From assembly GCA_044232905.1 (NCBI GenBank), contig JBIIKZ010000003.1:38934-102933 (forward strand): 64,000 bases of DNA, read 5' to 3'. The DNA comes from CANHVK01 sp044232905 (GTDB taxonomy: Bacteria; Bacteroidota; Bacteroidia; Flavobacteriales_D; Crocinitomicaceae). Positions 51,969 to 61,176 of the stretch are shown in pieces. The notes under the pieces were generated by a model. It worked only from the letters and a program-made list of their open reading frames with translations, was not told where the DNA came from and searched no databases. Every line of letters begins with the position of its first letter. Within the stretch, counting starts at the first letter, position 1. The position numbers were made by a program, and so were the translations under genes.

Positions 51969-52380
51969 GTTTTATCGTTATGATTCTACTTAAATCTTCT
52001 TCTACGCGAAGATACACCCAAATTGTGTTATCTGGCAACATTTCGTGCATCTTTTCTGGCCATTCAATAAAACATACAACATTTTGGTATAATAATTCTT
52101 CTATTCCGATATCATACACCTCTTCAATTGCGTTTAAACGATACAAATCAAGGTGATACACTTTTCCTAATAGAGTAGATTGATACGCGTTAATCAAGGA
52201 ATAGGTAGGTGAACCTTCCAATTCTTCTACGCCTATTGACTTCAAAATGGTTTGTACAAAGGTAGTTTTTCCCGCGCCCACTTGTCCTTCGAGCGCGACG
52301 ATTTTTTGGTCATTTAGTAGTTCTGCAAGATAGATTGCAGGGGCTTTTAGGTCGTGGAGGGTTGTGACGTGGAAGTCCAT
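51958..52380 (-). CDS. tsaE: tRNA threonylcarbamoyladenosine biosynthesis ATPase
   Basis: The 140-residue P-loop ATPase has Walker A G32-Q-V-G-A-G-K-T-T40 and LEGSPTYSLINAY, VYHLDLYRL and CFIEWPEK typical of TsaE/YjeE. It works with TsaB and TsaD in making t6A at tRNA position 37. It overlaps ald and lies 76 bases after porX, separated from it by a perfect palindrome. Confidence 0.95.
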   Translation of the reverse strand: MDFHVTTLHDLKAPAIYLAELLNDQKIVALEGQVGAGKTTFVQTILKSIGVEELEGSPTYSLINAYQSTLLGKVYHLDLYRLNAIEEVYDIGIEELLYQNVVCFIEWPEKMHEMLPDNTIWVYLRVEEDLSRIITIKHED

Positions 52381-52412
52381 GGTGTAGATTTGAAGGATAA
52401 AAATACAACAAG

Positions 52413-52454
52413 ATTTTCAGTAGATACGCAATGCATTGCGTATCTACTGAAAAT
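52413..52454. repeat. perfect 42-bp palindrome
   Basis: The 21-base arm ATTTTCAGTAGATACGCAAT plus G at the centre ATG|CAT is followed at once by its exact reverse complement, with no loop and no mismatch. It starts 2 bases past the porX stop codon. As with the 52-bp palindrome, flanks are T-left and A-right, and it lies just 3' of a minus-strand gene. Confidence 0.9.
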
Positions 52455-52456
52455 TT

Positions 52457-54004
52457 CTATTTCTTCGAAACCAATTCCACATAAGGAATCATTAATTCTT
52501 CGAGTGAAATCCCACCATGTTGAAAGGTATTCATGTAGTAATTAACGAAATGATTGTAATTGTTTGGGTATACAAAATAGTCCGTCTCTTTGGCAAAAAC
52601 ATATTCACTGGAAAGATTTGATTTCGGTAAAAATGCAAGTTTTGGATCGCGAATGGAAAACGCATCATTTTCCTTATACGTCATGCTGCGTCCTGATTTA
52701 TAACGTAGGTTTGGATTCGTTTCCTTGCCTCCTGCTAACTTGATAGGATTGGTAACTTTTACACTTCCGTGATCGGTTGTAATAATAACCTTACCTCCTG
52801 CATCCGCTATTTTTTTGAAGATATCTTGTAATGTAGAATGTTCAAACCAAGAAGCAGTTAAAGATCGATATGCTGCTTCATCATCTGCTAATTCTTTAAT
52901 GATATTCATTTCGGTACGGGCATGGGAAAGCATGTCCACAAAGTTATATACAATCACATTTAAATCATTATTTATCAATTGATTGAAATTATCGACTAAT
53001 TTCTTTCCGGCTTCTAAATTCGTGATTTTGTTGTACGAGATTTTACAGGATTTACCCAATCGTTGCAAATTTGCTTCTAACAATTCTTTCTCATACATGT
53101 TTCTACCTCCTTCTTCTTCTTCTGTTACCCAAAATTTCGGGAACATTTTTTGAATTTCAGAAGGCATTAATCCTGCGAACAAAGCATTACGTGCATAATG
53201 GGTGGTAGTTGGTAAAATACTTAACACAACCTCTTCCTTAGTTACCGTAAAATATTTAGAAACAATCGGTTTCAACACTTGCCATTGGTCATAACGCAAA
53301 TTATCGATGAGTACAAAATAGATTTTTTCAGTCGGTAAAAGTGGCGCTACTTTATTTTTAATTAAAGTATGTAACATTTCAGGCGCCGACTTACTGTCTT
53401 GCAACCAATCCGTATAATTGTCTTCGATAAAACGGGAAAACAAATCATTCGCTTCTTTCTTCTGGGAAAGTAAGATTTCTGTCATTCCGGAATCCTGGAT
53501 TTTCTCTAATTCAAGTTCCCAGTAAACAATTTTTTGATACAATTCTATCCATTCTTCGATGGAGTCACAAGCATCTATTTTTTGTCCTAAACTTCTAAAT
53601 TCTTGTTGGTAATTAGAATTGACTTTATCCGAAACAATTTTTTCATGTTCTAAATTCTTTTTCAGACAAAGTAACAATTGATTTGGATGTACCGGTTTAA
53701 TCAGATAATCTGTGATTTTACCGCCAATTGCTTCCTCCATAATGGACTCCTCCTCACTTTTGGTAATCATCACAATCGGAACTGAAGGCTTTTTCTCTTT
53801 GATACGCACCAATGCATCTAATCCAGATATACCAGGCATATTTTCATCCAAGAAAATGATATCGTATTCGTTTTCTAGACATAAATCAATAGCATCCGAG
53901 CCATTATTAATTGTCTTTACAAGATATCCTTTTGCTTCTAAAAAAAGAATATGTGGTTTTAGTAAATCAATTTCATCATCTACCCAAAGAATTTTCGCTG
54001 CCAT
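52457..54004 (-). CDS. porX: PorX, type IX secretion response regulator with PglZ domain
   Basis: The 515-residue protein begins with a CheY-type receiver (1-120): acidic pocket Asp9/Asp10, phosphoacceptor Asp53 (FLDENMPG) and Lys103. A helical linker and a PglZ/alkaline-phosphatase-like domain follow (about 200-510): FVLIDNLRYDQWQ, SILPTTTHYARNALFAGLMP and IITTDHGSV with metal-site Asp and His. This architecture is that of PorX of Porphyromonas and Flavobacterium, which controls the type IX secretion system with PorY. It has no DNA-binding output domain. It is divergent from the HD gene. Confidence 0.95.
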   Translation of the reverse strand: MAAKILWVDDEIDLLKPHILFLEAKGYLVKTINNGSDAIDLCLENEYDIIFLDENMPGISGLDALVRIKEKKPSVPIVMITKSEEESIMEEAIGGKITDYLIKPVHPNQLLLCLKKNLEHEKIVSDKVNSNYQQEFRSLGQKIDACDSIEEWIELYQKIVYWELELEKIQDSGMTEILLSQKKEANDLFSRFIEDNYTDWLQDSKSAPEMLHTLIKNKVAPLLPTEKIYFVLIDNLRYDQWQVLKPIVSKYFTVTKEEVVLSILPTTTHYARNALFAGLMPSEIQKMFPKFWVTEEEEGGRNMYEKELLEANLQRLGKSCKISYNKITNLEAGKKLVDNFNQLINNDLNVIVYNFVDMLSHARTEMNIIKELADDEAAYRSLTASWFEHSTLQDIFKKIADAGGKVIITTDHGSVKVTNPIKLAGGKETNPNLRYKSGRSMTYKENDAFSIRDPKLAFLPKSNLSSEYVFAKETDYFVYPNNYNHFVNYYMNTFQHGGISLEELMIPYVELVSKK

Positions 54005-54018
54005 ATCCTAATATTTTA

Positions 54019-54026
54019 TAGTTTTG
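54019..54026 (+). promoter_or_regulatory. -7 element of the HD phosphohydrolase gene
   Basis: TAGTTTTG, an exact TAnnTTTG match, overlaps the upstream TTG codon at 54024, ruling that out as a translation start. Confidence 0.6.
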
Positions 54027-54050
54027 GTAAAAACGTTTAAATTTATTCAA

Positions 54051-55289
54051 TTGAGACCAATTCTCCACCGAAAAAACAAAAAGAAATTAGTTAACGACCC
54101 AGTATATGGTTTTATTGCCATTCCAGATGATTTAATTTTCGATATAATTCAACATCCTTATTTTCAACGTTTACGCAGAATTTCTCAATTGGGATTGACG
54201 AATTTAGTATATCCAGGAGCATTACATACGCGCTTTCATCATGCGCTTGGAGCAATGCACTTAATGACCATTGCTATTGCAACTATTCGAAGAAAAGGGC
54301 ATGAAATTACTCCAGAAGAAGAACGGGGAGTATTGATAGCCATCCTATTGCACGATATTGGTCATGGTCCATTTAGTCACACTCTGGAATATGATATTGT
54401 AAATAAGGTTAGTCACGAAGATATTTCCAGTTTTTTTATTGAGCGGATAAGCATGGCATTTGATGGAAAACTAGATTTGGCTTTACTGATTTTCAAAAAC
54501 AACTACCATAAAAAATTTCTATATCAATTAGTTTCTAGTCAATTGGATATGGATCGATTGGATTATTTAAATCGGGATAGTTTTTATACGGGTGTTTCAG
54601 AAGGGAAAATTGGCTCTGACAGAATTATTGAGATGTTAAATGTCCATGAAGGGAATTTGGTTTTGGAAGAAAAAGGGATTTATTCGATTGAGAAATTTAT
54701 AGTAGCACGTCGCTTAATGTATTGGCAAGTTTACCTACACAAAACTGTAACCGCTTCCGAGTTGATGCTGATTAAAATTATGCAACGCGCCAAAGAATTA
54801 AGCACTCAAAATGTAGAATTATTTGCGAGTCCCGCTTTTCATTTTTTCTTGAAAAATGCAATTAAGAAAGATGACTTTCAAAACAAACCTGAAGTCCTAG
54901 AACAATTTGCAAAAATGGATGATTACGATATTCTAGGCGCGGTAAAAGTTTGGCAAAATCATTCCGATAAAATTTTGTCCTTTTTGTGTAAACGCTTAAT
55001 TAATCGCGAATTATTTAAAATCGAATTATCGAAAGAACCATTTAGTGAAGAGCGTATTCAGTTAGAACGTGAAAGTGTAAAAGCTAAATACGACTTAAAC
55101 GATGAAGAACTTTCTTATTTCGTTTACAGTGAAAAAAGAAGTAACAATGCTTACAATAAGAAATATCAAAAAATTAATATTATGATGAAAAATGGTGAAA
55201 TAATCGATATTTCTCAAGCATCTGATAATTTGAATATTTCAGCTTTATCGCAACCTGTGGCAAAATATTGTTTGTGTTATCCAATGTAA
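54051..55289 (+). CDS. HD-domain phosphohydrolase (SAMHD1/dNTPase-like)
   Basis: The protein has about 412 residues and HD superfamily metal motifs: HTRFHHALGAMH (first His), LLHDIGHGPFSHTLE (His-Asp pair) and SSQLDMDRLDYLNRDS (last Asp). This spacing is that of dNTP triphosphohydrolase-like proteins related to SAMHD1. No ATG exists before the conserved NDPVYGFIAIPD segment. TTG 54051 (reading LRPILHRKNKKK as M-R-P) is the likely start, 24 bases beyond the -7 box; a TTG at 54024 lies inside the box. Nucleotide triphosphate hydrolysis is expected but unproven. Confidence 0.87.
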   Translation: MRPILHRKNKKKLVNDPVYGFIAIPDDLIFDIIQHPYFQRLRRISQLGLTNLVYPGALHTRFHHALGAMHLMTIAIATIRRKGHEITPEEERGVLIAILLHDIGHGPFSHTLEYDIVNKVSHEDISSFFIERISMAFDGKLDLALLIFKNNYHKKFLYQLVSSQLDMDRLDYLNRDSFYTGVSEGKIGSDRIIEMLNVHEGNLVLEEKGIYSIEKFIVARRLMYWQVYLHKTVTASELMLIKIMQRAKELSTQNVELFASPAFHFFLKNAIKKDDFQNKPEVLEQFAKMDDYDILGAVKVWQNHSDKILSFLCKRLINRELFKIELSKEPFSEERIQLERESVKAKYDLNDEELSYFVYSEKRSNNAYNKKYQKINIMMKNGEIIDISQASDNLNISALSQPVAKYCLCYPM

Positions 55290-55356
55290 AAATAGACTTG
55301 AGTGACGAGTCTTGATACGATAAAAGATAAATCACAACTTTTAACTTTTAACTCAA

Positions 55357-55992
55357 ATGAAAACAGCTATCGTACTTGGTGCATCGGGATTAGTAGGCAC
55401 AGAATTGGTTCACCAACTACTAAATTCCGTTGAATTTGGAGAAGTGCAAATTTTTGTTCGCCGAACACTTGAAATTTCGCATCCAAAATTAAAAGAACAT
55501 ATCATTGACTTTGATAATCTTTCATCTTGGAAACAGGATCTTATAGGAGATAGTTTGTTTTCCTGTATGGGCACAACCATAAAAACAGCGGGTTCGAAAG
55601 AGAAGCAATATTTGGTTGATTTCACCTATCCATACAATTGCATCGAAGCAGCCATTGATAATGGTACCAAACAAATCATTCTTGTATCATCAATAGGTGC
55701 AAAAGCAACATCTTCCAATTTCTACTTGAGAATAAAAGGAGAATTAGAAGAAGCAATTAAAAAAATAAATCCGAGTAATTTCATTGTTTTCAGACCTTCG
55801 ATTTTAGATGGAAATCGTTTAGAAAGTCGACCTGCGGAATATTTAGCAATAAAAATCATGCGAATTTTGGGGAAATTACCCTTTTTAAAGAAATTTGCAC
55901 CGACACCTGTAAAAGATTTGGCAGCAAGTATGATTAAAATAACTTTGGAGAATATGAAGGGGGTGAAAGTGTTAGAAAGTTTAGCTATTTAG
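55357..55992 (+). CDS. NAD(P)-binding Rossmann oxidoreductase (HTATIP2-like)
   Basis: The 211-residue atypical short-chain dehydrogenase/NmrA-like protein starts MKTAIVLGASGLVGTELVHQ with a GxxGxxG cofactor loop. SCMGTTIKTAGSKEKQYLVD and ILVSSIGAKATSSNFYLRIKG match the YbjT/HTATIP2 type. Substrate and role are unknown. A short GAGTGACGAGT repeat lies in the gap before it (55300-55310). Confidence 0.82.
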   Translation: MKTAIVLGASGLVGTELVHQLLNSVEFGEVQIFVRRTLEISHPKLKEHIIDFDNLSSWKQDLIGDSLFSCMGTTIKTAGSKEKQYLVDFTYPYNCIEAAIDNGTKQIILVSSIGAKATSSNFYLRIKGELEEAIKKINPSNFIVFRPSILDGNRLESRPAEYLAIKIMRILGKLPFLKKFAPTPVKDLAASMIKITLENMKGVKVLESLAI

Positions 55993-56007
55993 CAATGTTT
56001 TGATCAA

Positions 56008-56397
56008 TTATAAAACTACCGAAATAGGGAGAGTAAATCTACTTCTAACAGGTTTACCATTATTAATCGCAGGCTTCCACTTTGGCATTTTTTGAACTAC
56101 TTCAATAGCTGCATTATTTATTTTTTCAGAAAGACCTCTTATTATTCGAATATTGGATAAAGAACCGTCTTTTTCAACAACAAAAGATAGATAAATTTTA
56201 CCTTGTTCAGATTTGGTTAAATCCGAAGGAAGCTCAAAGTTTTTAGCTATCCATTTTTGAAGAAAATCGCTACCCTCAGGAAAATGAGCGGCTTCTTCTG
56301 TAACATCATATATCATCAAATCTGTTTCTTGATTCTGCGTAAATCCTACATTGTTATACCCTAAAAACATTAAAATTAATATACCTAAAACCTTCAT
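56008..56397 (-). CDS. exported TonB C-terminal domain protein
   Basis: The 129-residue protein has a signal peptide (about 1-19, ending VGFTQ) and a single TonB-C domain: GKIYLSFVVEKDGSLSNIRIIRGL and AAIEVVQKMPKWKPAINNGKPVRSRFTLPI. It lacks the membrane anchor and proline-rich spacer of true TonB, so it is unlikely to energise receptors directly. Free-standing TonB-C proteins are common in Bacteroidota. It is convergent to the preceding oxidoreductase gene. Confidence 0.82.
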   Translation of the reverse strand: MKVLGILILMFLGYNNVGFTQNQETDLMIYDVTEEAAHFPEGSDFLQKWIAKNFELPSDLTKSEQGKIYLSFVVEKDGSLSNIRIIRGLSEKINNAAIEVVQKMPKWKPAINNGKPVRSRFTLPISVVL

Positions 56398-56533
56398 TAA
56401 TTATACAATTATAAAACATGACAAAAATAATTGAATAATCTCTCAAAATACCTTTGATTACATGAATTTAGTATCTGATTTTTTATTTTCTTTGCAACGG
56501 TCAAACACATGACTTAGTTATGCTTATTTCTCC

Positions 56534-58816
56534 ATGAAAAAATTTAAAAATCTTATATTTTATATCGTAACCATTGTAGGGTTTTCGGTTGCTATATATT
56601 GGATTATTGAATTTGGGAAAAAATTAGAATTAGGTAAGAAAATTAAATTGCCAATTTCGCACAATTCTAACTGGGTAGAATTTAAGACAACTCTACTTCA
56701 CAACCTTGCACATCCTTTAGCGCTACTTTTAGCTCAGATACTCATCATCGTTTTAGTTTCAAGGTTATTCGGCTGGTTATTCAAAAAAATTGGTCAACCA
56801 ACAGTTATTGGAGAAATATTGGCTGGAATCCTTCTTGGTCCTTCCTTAGTCGGTATGTATTTTCCGGAATTTTCCCATGCATTATTCCCAAAAGAATCCT
56901 TAGGCAATCTGCAGTTTTTAAGTCAAATAGGCTTAATCTTCTTCATGTTCGTTGTGGGCATGGAATTAGACATCAAGGTACTTAAAAATAAAGCAAACGA
57001 TGCCGTAGTAATTAGTCACGCAAGTATTATCATTCCCTTTGCACTAGGAATGGGACTAGCATACTTTGTGTATGATTCATTTGCAGCAGAAGGTACACAA
57101 TTCTTATCCTTCGCGCTTTTTATGGGGATAGCAATGAGTATAACTGCCTTTCCAGTACTAGCCAGAATCGTTCAAGAACGAGGTATGCACAAAACGAAAC
57201 TTGGCACCGTAATAATCACGTGTGCAGCAGCGGATGACATAACTGCATGGTGTATTTTAGCAGCAGTAATTGCAATTGTTAAAGCTGGAACGTTTGTTAG
57301 CGCATTATATACTATATGCTTGGCTGCATTATACGTTTTGACTATGTTAAAAGTAGTTCGTCCATTTTTAAGTAGAATCGGCGAAATAAATGCTACAAAA
57401 ACACACCTTAACAAACAAGTTGTTGCTATTTTCTTTATTGTTTTATTATTCTCCGCTTGGGCAACAGAAAGCATTGGAATTCACGCATTATTCGGAGCAT
57501 TCATGGCTGGAGCAATCATGCCTGAAAGCACAAGTTTTAGAGATATTTTCATCACTAAAGTGGAAGATATTGCATTGATTTTATTACTTCCATTATTCTT
57601 TGTATTTACAGGATTACGAACAGAAATTGGCTTATTAAACGATGGACATTTGTGGATTGTCACCGGGATAATAATCGCTGTAGCTGTCACCGGAAAATTT
57701 TTCGGAAGTGCATTAGCAGCAAAATTCACAGGTCAAAGTTGGAAAGACTCTTTAATCATTGGAGCATTAATGAATACGAGAGGACTGATGGAATTAATTG
57801 TCTTAAATATTGGATATGATTTGGGTATTTTATCCAAAGAAATATTTACGATGTTGGTCTTAATGGCTTTGATAACTACTTTTATGACAGGACCTGCACT
57901 CGACTTTATTGAATGGGCAGCTTCGAAAAGAAGGTATAAAGGGTATGGTAAAAAAGTAATTGATTCTACCAAATATAGAATCCTTATATCCTTTGGAAAT
58001 CCTGAACGAGGAAAAATATTACTTCGTTTAGCAAATAGTTTGGTTCGTAAATTAAATGACAATGCTGAAGTGGATGTCATGCATTTAGCACAAACAAATG
58101 AAATTCACCAATTCAATATTAAAGATTTAGAAACAGAAACAATGACCCCGATTAAAGAAGAAGCTTGGTCATTAAAACAACGAATCACAACCATATTTCG
58201 TGCTTCTAATGATGTTCCTACAGATGTTGCAGAAGAAGCTAATAAAGGATTCTATGATTTATTGTTAGTTGGAATTGGACAATCTATGTATGAAGGTAGT
58301 TTTCTAGGGAAAGTACTAGGATTCACCACCCGAATTATCAATCCTGAACGTTTGAGAAATCAATTGACAGGAAAAGAAAAATTATTTGACAAGTCTCATT
58401 TCGATGACCGAACACGTGATATCCTTTTAAATACGAATGTTCCCATTGGAATTTTCATTGAAAAAAATATTTCTCAAATTAACAATATAATTATCCCATT
58501 CTTCAGCGAATCAGATGTTCAATTAGTGAATTATTTTCAAAAAATGATTACCAATGCAGAGGTGTTAGTTACTGTTGTAGATATTAATGGTTTCATTAAA
58601 TCAAACGAAGAACTAAATACCCGCCTATCCCAAATTCAAGAATATTTCCCGAATCATTTACAAATTTTAAGTGAATGGGAAATCGAGAAAACATTGGTCA
58701 ACAAATACGATTTAATGTTGGTGAGTTTAGAAAGTTGGGAGTCCTTGGTAATAGAAGACGAAGACTGGTTGAATAACGCTCCATCTACCTTAATCTTACG
58801 ACCAGCTTTGGTATAA
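56534..58816 (+). CDS. CPA2-type cation:proton antiporter with C-terminal UspA-like domains
   Basis: The 760-residue protein has an N-terminal helix and then the 12-13-span Na+/H+ exchanger core (about 60-460): GEILAGILLGPSLVGMYFPE, the FFMFVVGMELD segment, TAFPVLARIVQE, and the ion-site region CAAADDITAWC with the double Asp. Cytoplasmic segments at about 480-760 read like one or two nucleotide-binding universal stress domains (FYDLLLVGIGQSMYEG). It probably exchanges Na+ or K+ for H+; which ion is unknown. Confidence 0.88.
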   Translation: MKKFKNLIFYIVTIVGFSVAIYWIIEFGKKLELGKKIKLPISHNSNWVEFKTTLLHNLAHPLALLLAQILIIVLVSRLFGWLFKKIGQPTVIGEILAGILLGPSLVGMYFPEFSHALFPKESLGNLQFLSQIGLIFFMFVVGMELDIKVLKNKANDAVVISHASIIIPFALGMGLAYFVYDSFAAEGTQFLSFALFMGIAMSITAFPVLARIVQERGMHKTKLGTVIITCAAADDITAWCILAAVIAIVKAGTFVSALYTICLAALYVLTMLKVVRPFLSRIGEINATKTHLNKQVVAIFFIVLLFSAWATESIGIHALFGAFMAGAIMPESTSFRDIFITKVEDIALILLLPLFFVFTGLRTEIGLLNDGHLWIVTGIIIAVAVTGKFFGSALAAKFTGQSWKDSLIIGALMNTRGLMELIVLNIGYDLGILSKEIFTMLVLMALITTFMTGPALDFIEWAASKRRYKGYGKKVIDSTKYRILISFGNPERGKILLRLANSLVRKLNDNAEVDVMHLAQTNEIHQFNIKDLETETMTPIKEEAWSLKQRITTIFRASNDVPTDVAEEANKGFYDLLLVGIGQSMYEGSFLGKVLGFTTRIINPERLRNQLTGKEKLFDKSHFDDRTRDILLNTNVPIGIFIEKNISQINNIIIPFFSESDVQLVNYFQKMITNAEVLVTVVDINGFIKSNEELNTRLSQIQEYFPNHLQILSEWEIEKTLVNKYDLMLVSLESWESLVIEDEDWLNNAPSTLILRPALV

Positions 58817-58881
58817 AACTTAATATCACCTCACTTCCACCTATACTTACGTTTGGTTTTCGAAAGCAATCCTTTCTCTCC

Positions 58882-59973
58882 TCACTTCGACAAGCTCAGT
58901 GTAAACAAGGAGGGAAGTAAAATCTCTGTTAATTTTTCGATTTCCGCTTTGGTATTATAGGCATGTAGACAAATTCGGATGCGTTCTTGTCCTTCTGCTA
59001 CTGTTGGTGAAAGAATAGCCTTCACTGCAAAATTATTTTCTTGTACTCTCTTTGCTAAACTTAAGGCATTTTCTACGCCTGGAACTTCGATAATTTGTAT
59101 CGGTGAATTGGTAGCGCTAACTCCTTGGTAATTCAATGTAGATCTGAAAAAGTCAATATTTGATTGTAACTGAATTCTCGGATGATTATCTAAGGAGGAT
59201 TCTATTTGTTGTTGAATTAACACATAATCTTGCATTGGTAAAGCAGTTGTATAAATAAACGAACGGGCAAAATTGATGAGGTAATATTTCAAGTCTTCCG
59301 ATCCAAGTACCGCAGCTCCGTGAAAACCATATCCTTTGCCAAAAGTAATAATTCGTGCAAATACTTGCTTAGTATGGGTTAATCCTTTGCCGTTTTCTCC
59401 TAATACGCCTGCCGCATGTGCTTCGTCGACAATTAAAAATGCATTATATTTTTCACATAACTCAATCATCGCATCTATTGGACAAATATCTCCATCCATC
59501 GAATACAAACTTTCCACAGTAACAAATACAGTTCCTTCAGAAATCTTGATTTTTTTTTCTAAATCATGTAAATCATTATGGGCAAACGAATAGCTTTTTG
59601 CATGACTCAAACGAATACCATCTCGGATAGACGCATGAATGACTGTATCATAAATGACTGTATCCCCTTTTTGAGGAACAGAAGAAAACAGTCCAATATT
59701 TGCATCATAGCCAGAGTTGAAAACGAGTGCTGCTTCGGCATGAAAAAAATCAGCTAAAAATCTTTCGCAGTTTTCTGCTTCGATGGAATTCCCTGATATC
59801 AATCGTGATCCAGTACTACCGAGTGATGAGTGACGAAGAACGGGTGACGAGTGACGGCTTAGACCAAGGTAATCGTTTGAGTAGAAATCTACAAAGTCTT
59901 TAAATAAAGAAAGGGAGCGATAGCTCCCTGATTCTTTTCTATTTTCTAATAATTGTAAAAATTTTGGTTTCAC
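58882..59973 (-). CDS. bioF: 8-amino-7-oxononanoate synthase
   Basis: The 363-residue PLP enzyme joins pimeloyl thioester and alanine for biotin. NDYLGLS (33-39), GSRLISGN, Asp183 and His186 in VDEAHAAG, and the PLP lysine Lys213 in TFGKGYGFHG all fit. It starts 2 bases after bioB. Two oddities: residues 40-50 are RHSSPVLRHSS, encoded by a tandem GTGACGAGTGACG-type repeat and about six residues shorter than the helix in E. coli BioF. The last six residues plus stop (TLSLSK) are encoded by a GAGCTTGTCGAA repeat. A related alpha-oxoamine synthase role cannot be wholly excluded, but bioB adjacency favours BioF. Confidence 0.88.
   Translation of the reverse strand: MKPKFLQLLENRKESGSYRSLSLFKDFVDFYSNDYLGLSRHSSPVLRHSSLGSTGSRLISGNSIEAENCERFLADFFHAEAALVFNSGYDANIGLFSSVPQKGDTVIYDTVIHASIRDGIRLSHAKSYSFAHNDLHDLEKKIKISEGTVFVTVESLYSMDGDICPIDAMIELCEKYNAFLIVDEAHAAGVLGENGKGLTHTKQVFARIITFGKGYGFHGAAVLGSEDLKYYLINFARSFIYTTALPMQDYVLIQQQIESSLDNHPRIQLQSNIDFFRSTLNYQGVSATNSPIQIIEVPGVENALSLAKRVQENNFAVKAILSPTVAEGQERIRICLHAYNTKAEIEKLTEILLPSLFTLSLSK
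58883..58902. repeat. GAGCTTGTCGAA repeat at the bioF 3' end
   Basis: The minus strand reads ACACTGAGCTTGTCGAAGTG, the same motif as the 1294-1361 cluster, and supplies the last codons of bioF. Confidence 0.6.
59821..59857. repeat. tandem GTGACGAGTGACG repeat inside bioF
   Basis: GAGTGATGAGTGACG (59821-59835) and GGGTGACGAGTGACGG (59842-59857) form two degenerate units encoding RHSS twice. GAGTGACGAGT also occurs at 55300-55310 in an intergenic gap. Confidence 0.6.
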
Positions 59974-59975
59974 GA

Positions 59976-61055
59976 TTATTCAACAGTAATTTTTCGTGGT
60001 TGAAAAGATGCCTCCGCTAATTCTTGTTCACGCAAAGTTTGTTTACGTTTCTTTTCTTCATTTATAGCATCTGGATTAGAAACTGGTTTTTCGCCATCAG
60101 CAAAAGCTTGTTTAGGGAGTAATCCAAGAATCTCAAACATCTCCTTATCCTCATTAAATTCAGGATTTGGTGTTGTTAATAATTTGTCTCCAGCAAAAAT
60201 AGAACCTGCTCCTGCCATAAAACAAAGTGCTTGACCTTCCATAGACATTTTTGTTCTTCCTGCAGAAAGTCTAACAACAGATTCCGGAAATGCAATTCGT
60301 GTGGTTGCAACCATACGAATCAATTCCCATTGTTCAATCGGCTTTTGATCTTCTAATGGCGTTCCTTCTATTGCAACTAATGCGTTAATCGGAATAGAAT
60401 TAGGAGGTGTTTCCATCTCGATGTAACTCATCAATAATCCAACTCTATCTTCAATCGCCTCTCCCATTCCGATAATACCACCGGAACAAACAGTAATTCC
60501 TGCTTTACGCGCATTTTCAATCGTTTGTAAACGATCTTCATATTCACGCGTAGAGATTACATCTTTATAATAATCTTTTGACGTATCTAAATTATGATTA
60601 TAGGCAAATAATCCAGCGTTTTTCAAACGTTTTGCTTGATCTTCATTCATCATACCAAGTGTACAACAAACTTCCATATCCAGATTATTTACTGCCTGAA
60701 CCATTTCAACAACATTGTCAAAATCTTTATTATCACGTACTTCTCTCCAAGCGGCACCCATACATAATCTGGAAGAACCATTTGCCTTCGCGTTTTTCGC
60801 TTGTTCTACAACCGAATCAACTGTCATTAATTTATGCGCATCCACGCCAGTACTGTAACGCGCTGCTTGCGGACAATACCCACAATCTTCTGAACACCCT
60901 CCTGTTTTGATACTCAACAAGGAAGACATTTGAACTTCACGTGGATTATGAAATTGCCTGTGTATAGTAGCTGCTTCAAAAACCAATTCTAACAATGGTT
61001 TATTATATAACTCTAATAGCGTTTCTTTGGTATTGTATTGAGGATTAACTTTCAT
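59976..61055 (-). CDS. bioB: biotin synthase
   Basis: This 359-residue radical SAM enzyme inserts sulfur into dethiobiotin. The 4Fe-4S/SAM motif is Cys54-xxx-Cys58-xx-Cys61 in GGCSEDCGYCPQ. Later motifs EVCCTLGM, YNHNLDTS, CSGGIIGMGE and RLSAGR support the auxiliary 2Fe-2S site. It begins the bioB-bioF unit and has an exact -7 box. No other bio genes are in the window. Confidence 0.97.
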   Translation of the reverse strand: MKVNPQYNTKETLLELYNKPLLELVFEAATIHRQFHNPREVQMSSLLSIKTGGCSEDCGYCPQAARYSTGVDAHKLMTVDSVVEQAKNAKANGSSRLCMGAAWREVRDNKDFDNVVEMVQAVNNLDMEVCCTLGMMNEDQAKRLKNAGLFAYNHNLDTSKDYYKDVISTREYEDRLQTIENARKAGITVCSGGIIGMGEAIEDRVGLLMSYIEMETPPNSIPINALVAIEGTPLEDQKPIEQWELIRMVATTRIAFPESVVRLSAGRTKMSMEGQALCFMAGAGSIFAGDKLLTTPNPEFNEDKEMFEILGLLPKQAFADGEKPVSNPDAINEEKKRKQTLREQELAEASFQPRKITVE

Positions 61056-61090
61056 CTGCTTAATTTATCCCGTAAGGGTAATTTTGAATG

Positions 61091-61098
61091 CAAATATA
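61091..61098 (-). promoter_or_regulatory. -7 element of bioB
   Basis: The minus strand reads TATATTTG, 35 bases before the bioB ATG. No BirA-like operator was recognised. Confidence 0.6.
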
Positions 61099-61146
61099 CA
61101 AAAATGGGATTGAGTAGAAAAAATATATCTGTAAAATGAATTATTG

Positions 61147-61154
61147 TATATTTG
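61147..61154 (+). promoter_or_regulatory. -7 element of the YdcF-like gene
   Basis: TATATTTG, an exact match, overlaps an upstream in-frame TTG (61144), excluding that start. Confidence 0.6.
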
Positions 61155-61176
61155 CTTACATACTATGTACGTTGCT

